Shown here: positions 17,121 to 26,975 of the stretch, in pieces | How positions within the stretch are numbered: the first letter of the stretch is position 1 | Layout of the letters: each line of letters starts with the position of its first letter | NCBI GenBank assembly: GCA_963707135.1 | Contig: CAVPOY010000017.1 | Coordinates: forward strand, 24,883-88,882 | Direction: 5' to 3' | Source of the DNA: JBGSTR01 sp963707135 | Lineage (GTDB): Bacteria > Pseudomonadota > Gammaproteobacteria > Chromatiales > Chromatiaceae | Length of the DNA stretch: 64,000 nt | Notes under the pieces: model-generated | The model's database searches: none | What the model saw: the letters and a program-made list of their open reading frames with translations, nothing else | Told to the model about the DNA's origin: nothing | Made by a program: the position numbers and the translations under genes

Positions 17121-18074
17121 TCAGAACGCCTCCGTGAAGCGCTCGACAAAGCTGTCGTAGGCGTCGTCCGGCAGTTCATTGATCCCGGCCGCCGCCTTGC
17201 GTCCGCCGCCGGTCGGGAACTGGCGGCAGAGCACGTCGGCGCCGTCCGGGCGGGTGATGGGCGCGCGAACGCTGATCAGGAAACCGCCCCCCGCCAAGCG
17301 CGTGAGCATCGCGTGGGCCTTGTCGGGCGCCTCCTGGGCCAACTCATTGGCGAACACGCCGCTGGCGCGGCGCGCCCAGGGCTCCGCCGGAAGGATGAAC
17401 AGCCGGTGACGCTCGGTCTGAAGCTCGGGCACGACGGCGCGGGCCCTCGCCATATCGTCCGCGTAGCCGTCCCTCAGCGCGGCGAACACGGGGGATTCCG
17501 CAACGAACGCGAGCGGGTCGGCGTAGGGCTGGATCCGCTGGAACAGGTCATCCGGCGCGAAGTGCAGGTCTTCGACCGCGGGGCCATAGCCGTTGTAGTT
17601 GATGTAGATGCCCAGCTCGCGCAGCAGATCGAGGTCCACATCTCCCAGTCCGAGCGGCTCGGCGGCGCGCCGGGCGGAGTCGTCGAAGTTGTCGCCGAAG
17701 GTGCCGACCACGGCCCAGGCGCGCTGACTGCCCCCGAGGTACTCGTCCACCAGAAGGCTGGTCCCCTTGTCGGGCACCGTCTCGACGTGTACGTCGAGGT
17801 TAGGGTGCGACGGGATCTCGCCCGGGAAGTGGTGATCGAAGTAGCGGACGCTCGCGCCCCCCTCGAGGATGCGCACGAGCGAGCCCCGGTTCTTGTCCAG
17901 CGAAACATCGAGCACGGTCACGGAATCCCCGGCCGCGGCCGTTACCCTGTCGAGCAGGGCGATGTCGCGCTTCACCCCGGTCACCAGGGTGCTGTCGAGG
18001 GGCTGGGCGAGACGAAGCTGCTGCAGGGCGCAGATGCCGTCAGCATCGCCATTGAATACGTCGTAGTGTGTCAT
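17121..18074 (-). CDS. DHH-family phosphoesterase
   Basis: A 317-residue protein with the DHH superfamily layout: FNGDADGICAL (motif I, residues 7-17), TVLDVSLDKN, YFDHHFPGE (motif III, the DHH core), and a C-terminal DHHA1-like RNA/ligand site FPTGGGRKAAAGINEL. Relatives include RecJ-like nucleases, NrnA-type oligoribonucleases and pyrophosphatases; this shorter type is usually annotated simply as DHH phosphoesterase. Substrate is not determinable. It is convergent with the P-type ATPase gene. Confidence 0.85.
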   Translation of the reverse strand: MTHYDVFNGDADGICALQQLRLAQPLDSTLVTGVKRDIALLDRVTAAAGDSVTVLDVSLDKNRGSLVRILEGGASVRYFDHHFPGEIPSHPNLDVHVETVPDKGTSLLVDEYLGGSQRAWAVVGTFGDNFDDSARRAAEPLGLGDVDLDLLRELGIYINYNGYGPAVEDLHFAPDDLFQRIQPYADPLAFVAESPVFAALRDGYADDMARARAVVPELQTERHRLFILPAEPWARRASGVFANELAQEAPDKAHAMLTRLAGGGFLISVRAPITRPDGADVLCRQFPTGGGRKAAAGINELPDDAYDSFVERFTEAF

Positions 18075-18323
18075 CGGTCTCCGATAGGTCGGCGGCGGTC
18101 GGGTGAATCGCGCTCGGTATTATCCGCCACGTCGGCCGTTTCGCCAAAAAAGCGGGAGAGCGTCCCAGTCCCGACGTTGCCCGGGATACGCCGTGCCGTT
18201 AGACTTTCGCGTTTGCTGAACGCCGCCCCATCGCCTTTTGGCACCCGGGGTTAGGCACGCAAGCGGCGGCCGAACAGGCCGCGAGCCCCGAGCACCCGTC
18301 ATCGCCCAGACCCCGGAGCCCCC

Positions 18324-18752
18324 ATGGCACAAGAACGCACCCTGTCCATCATCAAGCCCAACGCCGTCGCCAAGAATGCGATCGGCGCGATCCTTGCGCG
18401 GTTCGAGGCCGCCGGGCTGAAAGTTGTCGCCGCGCGCATGGTCCACATGAGCAAGGAGCAGGCCGCCGCCTTCTATGCGATCCATCAGGGCAAGCCCTTC
18501 TACGACGAGCTGGTGGAGTTCATGACCTCCGGGCCCGTCATGGTCCAGGTGCTCGAGGGCGAGGATGCCGTGACGAAAAACCGTGACGTGATGGGCGCGA
18601 CCAACCCCGCCAACGCGGCCCCCGGCACGATCCGGGCGGACTTCGCCGATTCGCTGACCGAGAATGCGGTGCACGGCTCGGACGCCGCCGAGACCGCGGC
18701 GGTGGAAATCGCCTTCTTCTTCCCGGAAGGCGTCTGCGAGCGGACCCGCTGA
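18324..18752 (+). CDS. ndk: Nucleoside-diphosphate kinase
   Basis: A 142-residue NDK. It begins MAQERTLSIIKPNAVAKN (KPN nucleotide site). The phosphoryl-accepting histidine is in ENAVHGSDAAETA, and the C-terminus is FFPEGVCERTR. It equilibrates nucleoside di- and triphosphates in the cytoplasm. Length is normal. It leads the housekeeping run ndk-rlmN-pilW-rodZ-hisS-yfgM-bamB-der, an order widely conserved in gammaproteobacteria; rlmN starts 10 bases after its stop. Confidence 0.97.
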   Translation: MAQERTLSIIKPNAVAKNAIGAILARFEAAGLKVVAARMVHMSKEQAAAFYAIHQGKPFYDELVEFMTSGPVMVQVLEGEDAVTKNRDVMGATNPANAAPGTIRADFADSLTENAVHGSDAAETAAVEIAFFFPEGVCERTR

Positions 18753-18762
18753 CCGACAGCGC

Positions 18763-19857
18763 ATGGCACCCGCGGACCCCCGACCGAACCTGTTCGACCT
18801 TGGCCTTGCCGGCTTCGAGTCGCTGGCCGTTGCGCTTGGCTCGAAGGCGTTTCATGGGCGCAATCTGTTCAAGTGGGTCCATAAGCACGGCGTCCTCGAC
18901 TACGACGCCATGACCGATCTTTCGAAGGGGCTGCGCACGGCGCTGCGCGACTCGGTGCGGATAAGCCTGCCGCGAATGACCCGCGACGATCCGAGCGCCG
19001 ACGGCACCGCCAAGTGGGTCATGGAGCTCGACGACGGGCAGCGGGTGGAGACCGTATTCATCCCCGGCGACCACCGCACCACCGTCTGCGTCTCATCCCA
19101 GGTGGGTTGCGCGCTGGACTGCGCCTTCTGCGCCACCGGCAAGCAGGGCTTCAATCGGAATCTGACCGTCGGAGAGATCGTCGGCCAGGTCTGGCACGCC
19201 ACGCGGGAGCTCGGCGCGCCGCCGACCAACGTGGTGATGATGGGCATGGGCGAGCCGCTCGCCAACTTCGAGGCGGTGGTCGAGGCCATGGCGATCATGC
19301 AGGATGACCTGGCCTACGGGCTTTCGAAGTTCCGGGTGACCCTGAGCACCTCGGGTATAGTGCCGAACATCTACCGGCTGCGCGAGGTGAGCGACGTGTC
19401 GCTGGCGGTCTCCCTGCACGCTCCCGACAACGCCCTGCGAGACGAGCTGGTGCCCATCAACCGCAAGTACCCACTCGAGACGCTGCTGCCGGCCTGCAAG
19501 GCCTACATCGCCAATGACAAGCGTCGGCGGGTGACCTGGGAGTATGTGATGCTCGACGGCGTCAACGACAGCCTGCAGCACGCCAAGCAGTTGATCCGCC
19601 TGCTCGAAGGCATTCCGTCCAAGGTCAACCTGATCCCCTTCAACCCGTTCCCGCGCAGCGGCTTCCGCACCACGCCCCCGGACCGGCTGGAGGCCTTCCG
19701 CCAGCGGTTGTTGCGCTCGGGTCTGCTGGCGATCACCCGCAAGACCCGCGGCGATGAGATCGCGGCTGCCTGCGGGCAACTGGTCGGCCGCGTCCAGGAC
19801 CGTTCCCGGCGTCTCGTCCGAGTCCCGGTGCCCGGCGATCAGGTGGTTGCCCGATGA
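18763..19857 (+). CDS. rlmN: Dual-specificity 23S rRNA/tRNA adenine-C2 methyltransferase RlmN
   Basis: A 364-residue radical SAM enzyme. ATG 18763 starts MAPADPRPNLFDLGLAGF. The radical SAM cluster motif is CALDCAFCATGKQGF; MMGMGEPLANF, FRVTLSTSGIVP and the C-terminal methyl-carrying cysteine region TRGDEIAAACGQL are all present. It methylates A2503 of 23S rRNA and A37 of some tRNAs. The longer frame from 18664 overlaps ndk and is rejected. Its stop overlaps the pilW start (ATGA). Confidence 0.96.
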   Translation: MAPADPRPNLFDLGLAGFESLAVALGSKAFHGRNLFKWVHKHGVLDYDAMTDLSKGLRTALRDSVRISLPRMTRDDPSADGTAKWVMELDDGQRVETVFIPGDHRTTVCVSSQVGCALDCAFCATGKQGFNRNLTVGEIVGQVWHATRELGAPPTNVVMMGMGEPLANFEAVVEAMAIMQDDLAYGLSKFRVTLSTSGIVPNIYRLREVSDVSLAVSLHAPDNALRDELVPINRKYPLETLLPACKAYIANDKRRRVTWEYVMLDGVNDSLQHAKQLIRLLEGIPSKVNLIPFNPFPRSGFRTTPPDRLEAFRQRLLRSGLLAITRKTRGDEIAAACGQLVGRVQDRSRRLVRVPVPGDQVVAR

Positions 19858-20621
19858 TCTGGCCCAAGGCGCTCCGTCTTCTCGCGCTTTCCGGCCTCGC
19901 CCTGGTCCTTGCCGCCTGCGGCGGCAACCCGGCGCGCGAGAAGAACGACTCATCGCTGGGCCTCGACGAACAGGACAGCCCCGGGGATCTCTACGTCGCG
20001 ATGGCCGCCGAGTACTACCGGCTCGGCCAGATGGACGCGGCCCTGCGCCGCGCCCAGCAGGCCATCGACGAGGACGGCAAGAACCCTCGCGCGCATTACA
20101 TGATCGCTGTCATCTACCAGCAGATCGGCGAGATCGGCCGCGCCGATTCGCACTTCAAGCGGGCGGTGGAGCTCTCGCCGAACAACCCGGAGGTCCACAA
20201 CGCCTACGGAACCTTCCACTGCAACCAGCGGCGCTTCGCCGAGGCGGACCAGGAATTCCAGAAGGCCTATGAGAACCCCTTGTACAACACCCCCTGGGTC
20301 GCGATGACCAACGCCGGGACCTGCGCCGCGAGCGCGGGCAACACCGGCAAGGCGGAGGGTTTCTACCGCAAGGCGCTGACCGCCAACCCGCGTTTCGGAC
20401 CAGCCCTGTTCAAGATGGCCGAGCTCGAGTACCGGCGTGGCGACGCGAAGGTGGCCAAGGAATACCTCGATCGTTTCTTCCAGGCGTCCGCGGCGACACC
20501 GGCCGCGCTGATCCTCGGGGTCAGGACCGAGCGCAAGCTGGGAAACCGCGACGCGGCGGCGACCTATGAGCAGGTGTTGCGAAGGAATTTCCCGGACTCG
20601 CCCGAGATACTTGAGCTTTAG
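19854..20621 (+). CDS. pilW: Type IV pilus biogenesis/stability lipoprotein PilW (PilF)
   Basis: A 255-residue protein with a lipoprotein signal peptide (lipobox LAAC at residues 19-22) followed by tetratricopeptide repeats (YRLGQMDAALRRAQQAI, YQQIGEIGRADSHFKRAVEL, ALFKMAELEYRRGDAKVA). Position between rlmN and rodZ is the conserved location of pilW/pilF, whose product helps assemble the PilQ secretin in the outer membrane. ATGA overlap with rlmN implies translational coupling. Confidence 0.92.
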   Translation: MIWPKALRLLALSGLALVLAACGGNPAREKNDSSLGLDEQDSPGDLYVAMAAEYYRLGQMDAALRRAQQAIDEDGKNPRAHYMIAVIYQQIGEIGRADSHFKRAVELSPNNPEVHNAYGTFHCNQRRFAEADQEFQKAYENPLYNTPWVAMTNAGTCAASAGNTGKAEGFYRKALTANPRFGPALFKMAELEYRRGDAKVAKEYLDRFFQASAATPAALILGVRTERKLGNRDAAATYEQVLRRNFPDSPEILEL

Positions 20622-20637
20622 GGAGCCCCACACCGTT

Positions 20638-21703
20638 ATGAACCCAATACCCGCCGAACGGGGCGACGATCAGAACGTCGTCGAATTTGCCGAGAGCCCG
20701 GGCCGGCGGCTGCGCCTGCAGCGTCAGGCCCGAGGCCTGGAGATCGAGCGCATCGCCACCCAGCTGCACCTGCGCCCCGACCGCGTGGAAGCGCTGGAGC
20801 AAGACCGTTACGAGGATCTGCCCGGTCCGGTCTTCGTGGCCGGCTATATCCGCAACTACGCCCGCCTGCTCGGCATCGACCCCCAGCCGCTGATCGAGGC
20901 CTATCGCCACGCCACCCCGGGTATCGAGCCGCCGGTCCGGCACGTGACGCCGGCGCCCGGGCGCGAGATCGGCAGCGGCCACATCCTGGTGCGGCTGATC
21001 AGCCTGGCGCTGCTCGCGGCGGTTATCGGAATGCTGGTGTTCTGGTGGCAGAATCGGGCCGATCTCTTGCCGGCGCCTTACGCCGAGACCGAGGGCGAGG
21101 CCGAAACCGGGGTCCCGGGCTCGGAGCTCTCCGCCGGGTTGGGCCTGGACCCGGTACAGGTGGCGCCCGAAGACTCCGCGGATGCCGCTCCGATGCTTCC
21201 AACCGGCGGCACTGCCGACACCCCCGATACCGGGGATGACGCCAGCGTCTTGCCGCCCGAGCCGGGCGATGCCCGAATCGAGCCCGCGGCCGTCTTGACG
21301 GCCGAGTCCGTGCCCACCCGCGTCGACCCCGACGCCGATGCGACCGGACCGGCGGCGGTGGACGCCTCGGCCCAAGCGCCCGAGGCGACCGAGATGACCG
21401 AACCGCCCGAGCCTGCCGCGACCGAGGGGGCGGACGACGGCCGCGGCGGCATCGAGGGAGATCAAGCTCAGCTTTTCCGGCCCCTGCTGGATCGATGTGC
21501 GCGACGCCGGCGGCGGCTCGGTGCTCATCGGCGAAATGGCCAAGGGGGACCAGCGGGTGCTCCAGGGTGACCCGCCGTTCTCCTTCGTGATCGGCAATGT
21601 CACCGCCACCAGCATGACCGTGGGCGGCGAGCCCTTCGACCTGGTCGCGCACTCGCGCGGCAATGTGGCTCGCTTAAAGCTCGATCCGGCGTCCGACCGG
21701 TGA
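20638..21703 (+). pseudogene. rodZ: Cell-shape protein RodZ, interrupted by one-base frameshift
   Basis: The N-terminal 275 residues are in one frame: helix-turn-helix domain (PGRRLRLQRQARGLEIERIATQLHL), a transmembrane helix near residues 122-142 (LISLALLAAVIGMLVFWWQ) and a long acidic Pro/Ala linker. The C-terminal periplasmic DUF4115 domain (EIKLSFSGPCWIDVRDAGG... to SRGNVARLKLDPASDR) continues in the next frame. The shift sits at the GGG of 21456-21458; deleting one G joins both parts. RodZ links MreB to the cell-wall elongation machinery. Because both parts are well preserved, a sequencing error is as likely as a true mutation. ispG, often found between rodZ and hisS, is absent. Confidence 0.85.
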
Positions 21704-21737
21704 CGACCCGCCGCCAGCCCGCGCCGGCCCGAACGCC

Positions 21738-23042
21738 GTGAGCCAGAACATTCGGGCCATCCGCGGCATGCACGACGTCCTGCCGGAGCGCATCGCGCTC
21801 TGGCACCGGGTCGAGGACGGCGTCCGCGCGGTCCTTTCCCGCTACGGCTATGCGGAGATCCGCACGCCGATCCTGGAGCTGACCGAGCTGTTCAAGCGCT
21901 CGATCGGCGAGGTCACCGACATCGTCGAAAAGGAGATGTACAGCTTCGAGGACCGCAACGGCGACAGCTTGAGCCTCAGACCCGAGGGGACCGCCAGCTG
22001 CGTTCGCGCCGCAATCGAGCACGGCCTGCTGTCGCAGCACCAGCGGCTCTGGTACCGCGGGCCCATGTTCCGTCATGAGCGACCCCAGCGCGGGCGCTAC
22101 CGGCAGTTCCACCAGATCGGCGTCGAGGTGCTCGGCCTGTCCGGACCCGACATCGACCTGGAGGTGATCCTGCTCACGGCCCGGATCTGGCGCGCGCTGG
22201 GGCTCGGCGGGCTGCGACTCGAGATCAACAGCCTCGGCGACCCGGCCGAGCGCCTCGCCTACCGCCGGCAACTGGTCGACTATCTTGAGCAATATGCCGG
22301 GATGCTGGACGAGGACAGCCGCAACCGGATGAGATCCAACCCGTTGCGGGTGCTCGACTCCAAGGACCCCCAGACCCGGCAGGTCGTCGCGGGCGCACCG
22401 TCGCTGATCGACCGGCTGGGCGAGGAGACCCGGGGCCATTTCGAGCGTCTCTGCCGGGGTCTCGACGACGCGGGGGTCGCCTACCAGCTGAACACCCGGC
22501 TGGTGCGGGGACTGGATTATTACAACCGCACCGTCTTCGAGTGGATCACCGACGACCTCGGCGCCCAGGGCACGGTCTGCGCCGGGGGGCGCTACGATGG
22601 TCTGGTGGCGCAGCTTGGCGGTCGCGAGACGACCGCGATCGGGTTCGCGATGGGTATCGAGCGGCTGGTCGAGCTGGTCGAGCTCGCCGGGCACGCGGCG
22701 GAGCCCCCGCTGGACGCCTATCTGGTCGCCGTGGGAGAACGTGCCCAGCAGACCGCGCCGCTTCTGGCCGAGCGGTTGCGGGACGCGGCCCCCGAACTCC
22801 GGTTGATGACCCACTGCGGCGGGGGCAGCTTCAAGAGCCAATTCAAGCGCGCCGACAAGAGCGGCGCACGCTTTGCGCTGGTCGTCGGCGACGGCGAGCT
22901 CGAGCGCGGCGTCGTCGGTGTCAAGCCCCTGCGCGAAGACGCCGCTCAAACGGACATGCACCCGGAGCAGGCGGCCCTGTACGTCAGCGAGCGCGCCGGA
23001 GACCGCCGAGACGGCATCCCGCCGGCGCGCGCAACCCATTGA
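21738..23042 (+). CDS. hisS: Histidyl-tRNA synthetase
   Basis: A 434-residue class-II aminoacyl-tRNA synthetase starting GTG 21738 (MSQNIRAIRGMHDVLPER). Motif 2 is MFRHERPQRGRYRQFHQ, histidine-binding motifs are LVRGLDYYNRTVFEW and GGRYDGL, motif 3 is AIGFAMGIERL, and the C-terminal anticodon domain is ALVVGDGELERGVVGVKPL. It charges tRNA-His. A 20-base gap leads to yfgM. Confidence 0.97.
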   Translation: MSQNIRAIRGMHDVLPERIALWHRVEDGVRAVLSRYGYAEIRTPILELTELFKRSIGEVTDIVEKEMYSFEDRNGDSLSLRPEGTASCVRAAIEHGLLSQHQRLWYRGPMFRHERPQRGRYRQFHQIGVEVLGLSGPDIDLEVILLTARIWRALGLGGLRLEINSLGDPAERLAYRRQLVDYLEQYAGMLDEDSRNRMRSNPLRVLDSKDPQTRQVVAGAPSLIDRLGEETRGHFERLCRGLDDAGVAYQLNTRLVRGLDYYNRTVFEWITDDLGAQGTVCAGGRYDGLVAQLGGRETTAIGFAMGIERLVELVELAGHAAEPPLDAYLVAVGERAQQTAPLLAERLRDAAPELRLMTHCGGGSFKSQFKRADKSGARFALVVGDGELERGVVGVKPLREDAAQTDMHPEQAALYVSERAGDRRDGIPPARATH

Positions 23043-23062
23043 AGTAGAGAGAGACAGCATCA

Positions 23063-23692
23063 GTGATCCAGTACGAAACCGACGAGGAAAAAGTCGAAGC
23101 CATAAAAAAATGGTGGAAGGACAACGGCGTCTCCGTGATCGCTGGCGTCGCGATCGGGCTCGGCGCCGTATTCGGATGGCGCGCCTGGGTCGACTACCGC
23201 GACGGTGTCGCCGGCCAGGCCTCGGCCGTATTCGAGCAGCTGCTCGCCAACGCGACCGGCGGCCAGGCGGAGGCGGCTTCAAAGCAGGCGAAGATGCTCG
23301 ACGACGAATTCGGCTCCACGCCCTACGCGGCCCTTGGATCCCTGGTGACCGCCAAGGCCCTGTACGACGCCGGCGACGTCCCCGGCGCCGTCTCGGCCCT
23401 GGAGCGGGTCATCGCCGACGCGCCGGACCCGGCTCTGGCGCGGATAGCGGCCCTGCGGCTCGCCCGCATCCAGGTCGCCGATGGACAGCTCGACGCCGCC
23501 GAACGCACCGTCGCCGCCCACGACAAGGACGGCGCCTTCACCGGTGATTTCGCCGCCGTGCGCGGGGACATCGCCGCCGCCCGCGGCGATCAGGCCGCCG
23601 CTCGCGCCGCCTACGAGCAGGCGATCGAGGCCGGCACCGGGCTGCCGCAGCTGATTCGGCTCAAGCTCGACAATCTGCCCGCCGCCGACTAG
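23063..23692 (+). CDS. yfgM: YfgM-family ancillary SecYEG translocon protein
   Basis: A 209-residue protein from GTG 23063, with a preceding AGAGAGA ribosome site. The short cytoplasmic N-terminus (ETDEEKVEAIKKWWKDNG) is followed by one transmembrane helix (residues 23-40) and a periplasmic TPR-like domain (LVTAKALYDAGDVPGAVSAL, DFAAVRGDIAAARGD). This is the YfgM/UPF0070 architecture. YfgM links the Sec translocon with periplasmic chaperones. The location between hisS and bamB matches enteric and purple sulfur genomes. Confidence 0.92.
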   Translation: MIQYETDEEKVEAIKKWWKDNGVSVIAGVAIGLGAVFGWRAWVDYRDGVAGQASAVFEQLLANATGGQAEAASKQAKMLDDEFGSTPYAALGSLVTAKALYDAGDVPGAVSALERVIADAPDPALARIAALRLARIQVADGQLDAAERTVAAHDKDGAFTGDFAAVRGDIAAARGDQAAARAAYEQAIEAGTGLPQLIRLKLDNLPAAD

Positions 23693-23706
23693 GAGGCCTG
23701 GCCCCG

Positions 23707-24918
23707 ATGCCCCACCCTCGCCCGAACCGGAGCCTATTCGTGGCCACCGCCTTGGCCGCGTCCCTGCTTTCGCTGTCCCTGGCGGGCTGCAGCAAGATCC
23801 CCTGGTTCGGAGGCGACAAGGACCCCACGCCACCGACCAAGCTGACTGACCTGGTCCCGCAGGTGAACCTGACGGAGCTCTGGTCCGACCGGGTGACCAA
23901 GGGCACGCTGGGCCGGCGCCTGTTTCTGGTTCCCGCCGTCTCCGGGGGCCGGGTCTACGTCGCCGATGCCAAGGGGCGCGCCGTCGCGGTCGCGGCCGAC
24001 AGCGGGCGGGTCCAGTGGGAGCGCGACACCGGCCTGACCTTCAGCGGGGGACCGGACCTGGAGGGCGACCGGCTGGTGCTCGGCACCAGCGGCGGTGAGC
24101 TGGTCGCGCTATCGGCATCGAACGGGCGGGAGCTTTGGCGCACTCAGCTCGGCAGCGAGGTGCTCTCGGTGCCAAGACATACGGGTGAGGGCAAGATCAT
24201 CGCCCACACCCTGGATGACACCGTCTACGCGCTCGACGCGGCCAATGGCGCCGAGCTCTGGCGCGTGAGCTACCCGGCACCGGTGCTGACGCTGCGCGGC
24301 AGCAGCTCGCCGGCGATTACCCCGAGCGGCATCGTCGTCGGCCTCTCGGGGGGCAAGCTCGTCAAATTGGATCCGACCGACGGCACGCCAATCTGGGAGG
24401 TCACCATCACATCCCCCAGCGGGCGATCCGAGCTCGCACGGATCGCCGATATCGACGCGGACCCGGTCGTGGTCGGCACGATCGTATTCGTCGGTACCTA
24501 CAACGGGGACCTGGCCGCCGTCGACCTCGAGACCGGAACCGTGCTGTGGCGGCGGGAGCTCTCGGCCTACGCCGGGCTGGCGGCCAACGAGACCGAGCTC
24601 TATATCACGGACTCCGACGATCTGGTCTGGGCCTCGGACCCCGTCAGCGGCGCCGGGCGCTGGCAGCAAGAAGGCCTGCGTTACCGGCGGCTGACCGCCC
24701 CGGCCCTGACCGGCAACCTGATCGCGGTCGGCGATATCGAGGGCTATCTGCACCTGCTCACCCAGTCCGACGGCCGGCTGGTGGGGCGCGCGCGCATCGC
24801 CCGCAAGACCCCGATCATGGTCCGCCCGGTGGTCTCGGGCGGCCGGATCTATGTCTACGCGAGCGACGGCACGCTCGCCGCGCTGACCAGCGGCGCCGCC
24901 CCCCCGAAGCCGCGCTGA
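23707..24918 (+). CDS. bamB: Outer-membrane assembly lipoprotein BamB
   Basis: A 403-residue PQQ-like eight-bladed beta-propeller lipoprotein. The signal peptide ends in lipobox LAGC (residues 24-27). Repeated blades show the pattern G-x-x-x-A-x-D-x-x-x-G-x-x-x-W (for example ADSGRVQWERD, ASNGRELWRTQ, AANGAELWRVS, LETGTVLWRRE). BamB is the scaffold lipoprotein of the BAM complex that inserts beta-barrel proteins. AGGAGG precedes the start. der follows after 17 bases. Confidence 0.95.
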   Translation: MPHPRPNRSLFVATALAASLLSLSLAGCSKIPWFGGDKDPTPPTKLTDLVPQVNLTELWSDRVTKGTLGRRLFLVPAVSGGRVYVADAKGRAVAVAADSGRVQWERDTGLTFSGGPDLEGDRLVLGTSGGELVALSASNGRELWRTQLGSEVLSVPRHTGEGKIIAHTLDDTVYALDAANGAELWRVSYPAPVLTLRGSSSPAITPSGIVVGLSGGKLVKLDPTDGTPIWEVTITSPSGRSELARIADIDADPVVVGTIVFVGTYNGDLAAVDLETGTVLWRRELSAYAGLAANETELYITDSDDLVWASDPVSGAGRWQQEGLRYRRLTAPALTGNLIAVGDIEGYLHLLTQSDGRLVGRARIARKTPIMVRPVVSGGRIYVYASDGTLAALTSGAAPPKPR

Positions 24919-24935
24919 CGCTCGCCCTGACCCGG

Positions 24936-26345
24936 ATGCTCCCCGTTGTCACGCTGGTTGGCCGGCCCAACGTCGGCAAGTCGACGCTGTTCAACCGGTT
25001 GACCCGCAGCCGCGACGCCCTGGTCGCCGACTATCCGGGCCTCACCCGTGACCGACAGTACGGTGTCGGCCGGATAGGCCCGGCGCCCTACCTGATCGTG
25101 GACACCGGCGGCATCAGTCGGGAGACCGGCGGGGTCGAGGCGCTGATGCAGCGGCAGGTGCGGCTCGCGATCGACGAGGCCGATCATCTGTTGTTCCTGG
25201 TTGACGCCCGGGAGGGCTGCACGGCCGCCGATTTCGAGATCGGCGAGGAGCTGCGCCGGCACGGCAAACCCCTGACCCTGGTCGTCAACAAGAGCGACCA
25301 CACCGACCCGGCGCTCGCCACCGCGGACTTCCATGCGCTCGGACTCGGCGATCCGGTCGCGATCTCGGCCACCCAGGGCCAGGGCGTCCGGGCGCTGCTG
25401 GATCGGGTCCTGAGCCGCCCCGACCCGGGCGCCGGGGAGCCTGAGACCCAGCGCGAGCCCGACCCGGACGAATCCGGTACCCGGGTCGCGGTCGTCGGCC
25501 GGCCCAACGCCGGAAAGTCGACGCTGATCAACCGACTGCTCGGCGAGGAGCGGCTGGTCGCGTTCGACACCCCGGGGACCACCCGCGACAGCGTCTTCGT
25601 CCCCTTCGAGCACCGGGGGCGGCGCTACACGTTGATCGACACCGCCGGGGTCCGGCGGCGCTCGCGGGTACAGGATGCGATCGAGAAATTCAGCGTCATC
25701 AAGACGCTCCAGGCCATCGAGGCCTGTCATGTGGTCGTGCTGGTGCTCGACGCGCGCCAGGGGATCGGCGAGCAGGACGCGACGCTGGCCGGTCACATCA
25801 TCGAGAGCGGTCGCGCCCTGGTTGTCGCCGTCAACAAGTGGGACGGGCTGGAGTCGGAGTATCGGGACCAGATCCGAGCCCAGATCGACCGCAAACTGGG
25901 ATTCCTGGACTTTGCCGCCGTGCACAAAGTCTCGGCGCTGCACGGCAGCGGCGTCGGGCTGCTGCTGGACGAGGTGGACCGCGCCTACGCCAATGCCACC
26001 CGCGACCTGCCGACACCGGAGCTGACGCGCCTGCTGGGTGCCGCGGTGATGGAGCACCAGCCGCCGCTGGTGCATGGGCGGCGCATCAAGCTGCGCTACG
26101 CCCACCAGGGCGGACGCAACCCGCCGATCATCGTCATCCACGGCAACCAGACCGACGAGGTGCCCGAGGCCTACCGGCGCTATCTGGTCAACCGTTTCCG
26201 CCGCGAGCTGGACCTGCTCGGCACGCCGCTGCGCCTCGAGCTCAAGAGCGGGACCAATCCCTTCGAGGGCCGGCGCAACCAGCTCACCCCGCGGCAGATC
26301 AGGCACCGGCAGCGGCTCAAGGACTTCACCAATCGGAAGCGGTAG
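24936..26345 (+). CDS. der: Ribosome-assembly GTPase Der (EngA)
   Basis: A 469-residue protein with two GTPase domains and a KH-like C-terminal domain. G1 loops are GRPNVGKSTLFN and GRPNAGKSTLIN, with G4 NKSD and NKWD. The C-terminal domain includes HGRRIKLRYAHQGG and LVNRFRRELDLLGTPLRLELKSG. It is essential for 50S subunit maturation. ATG 24936 gives the canonical MLPVVTLVGRPN start; longer upstream frames overlap bamB. An IS1380-type remnant begins within a few bases of its stop. Confidence 0.97.
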   Translation: MLPVVTLVGRPNVGKSTLFNRLTRSRDALVADYPGLTRDRQYGVGRIGPAPYLIVDTGGISRETGGVEALMQRQVRLAIDEADHLLFLVDAREGCTAADFEIGEELRRHGKPLTLVVNKSDHTDPALATADFHALGLGDPVAISATQGQGVRALLDRVLSRPDPGAGEPETQREPDPDESGTRVAVVGRPNAGKSTLINRLLGEERLVAFDTPGTTRDSVFVPFEHRGRRYTLIDTAGVRRRSRVQDAIEKFSVIKTLQAIEACHVVVLVLDARQGIGEQDATLAGHIIESGRALVVAVNKWDGLESEYRDQIRAQIDRKLGFLDFAAVHKVSALHGSGVGLLLDEVDRAYANATRDLPTPELTRLLGAAVMEHQPPLVHGRRIKLRYAHQGGRNPPIIVIHGNQTDEVPEAYRRYLVNRFRRELDLLGTPLRLELKSGTNPFEGRRNQLTPRQIRHRQRLKDFTNRKR

Positions 26346-26349
26346 CCCG

Positions 26350-26790
26350 CGCCGCAAGCACGGCCAACACCTCCTGGTGCCGGAGATCGAGATTGGAGGC
26401 TGGTGGACCAGCCTGTGGAGCGATCCCGAGGACATCATCGCCCTGTACGCCGATCACGGCACCTCCGAGCAGTTCCACAGCGAGCTCAAGACCGATCCGG
26501 ACATCGAACGCCTGCCTTCCGGCAAGTTCGCCACCAAGGCCCTGGTGCTGGCCTGCGCCCAGCTGGGTTACAACCTGCTGAGCTGGATCGGCCTGAGCGG
26601 CCTGCTCGGCCCCGATGCCCCGGTGCGTCACAAGGCCAGGCACCACCGTCTGCGCACCGTCATGCAGGAGCTGAGGTATCTGGCCGCTCGGCTCATTCGC
26701 ACGGGTCGGCGCCTGAAGCTCGCCTTCGCCTGGGGCTGTCCGGCCCTGCCCGCTTTCCGTCGGTTCTACGCACAACTGGCCGGTACCTGA
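26350..26790 (+). mobile_element. IS1380-family transposase remnant (C-terminal part)
   Basis: An open reading segment without its own start encodes the C-terminal quarter of an IS1380-type DDE transposase: DIIALYADHGTSEQFHSELK, DIERLPSGKFATKALVLACAQLGYN, HHRLRTVMQELRYLAARLI, ending FYAQLAGT. The glutamate in TSEQFHSELK is in the position of the catalytic Glu. The N-terminal three quarters with the DD residues are missing and the fragment abuts the der stop, so it cannot move by itself. No matching terminal inverted repeats were found. Confidence 0.85.
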
Positions 26791-26975
26791 TCTCATCCGC
26801 TCCAAGCGACTGCCCGCTGCAATGCGGCGGCGGCTCCCTATTGTCCACAACGCCCAGGCGCCATCGAAACCCTACGCGTGAGGTATGGGATTCGCCCGCG
26901 CACCGGCCATGATTCCGTTTGACTCAGCAATTCAGGGCCGTGGTTGCCAAAAAACCGATGGCCGCGCCTATAACG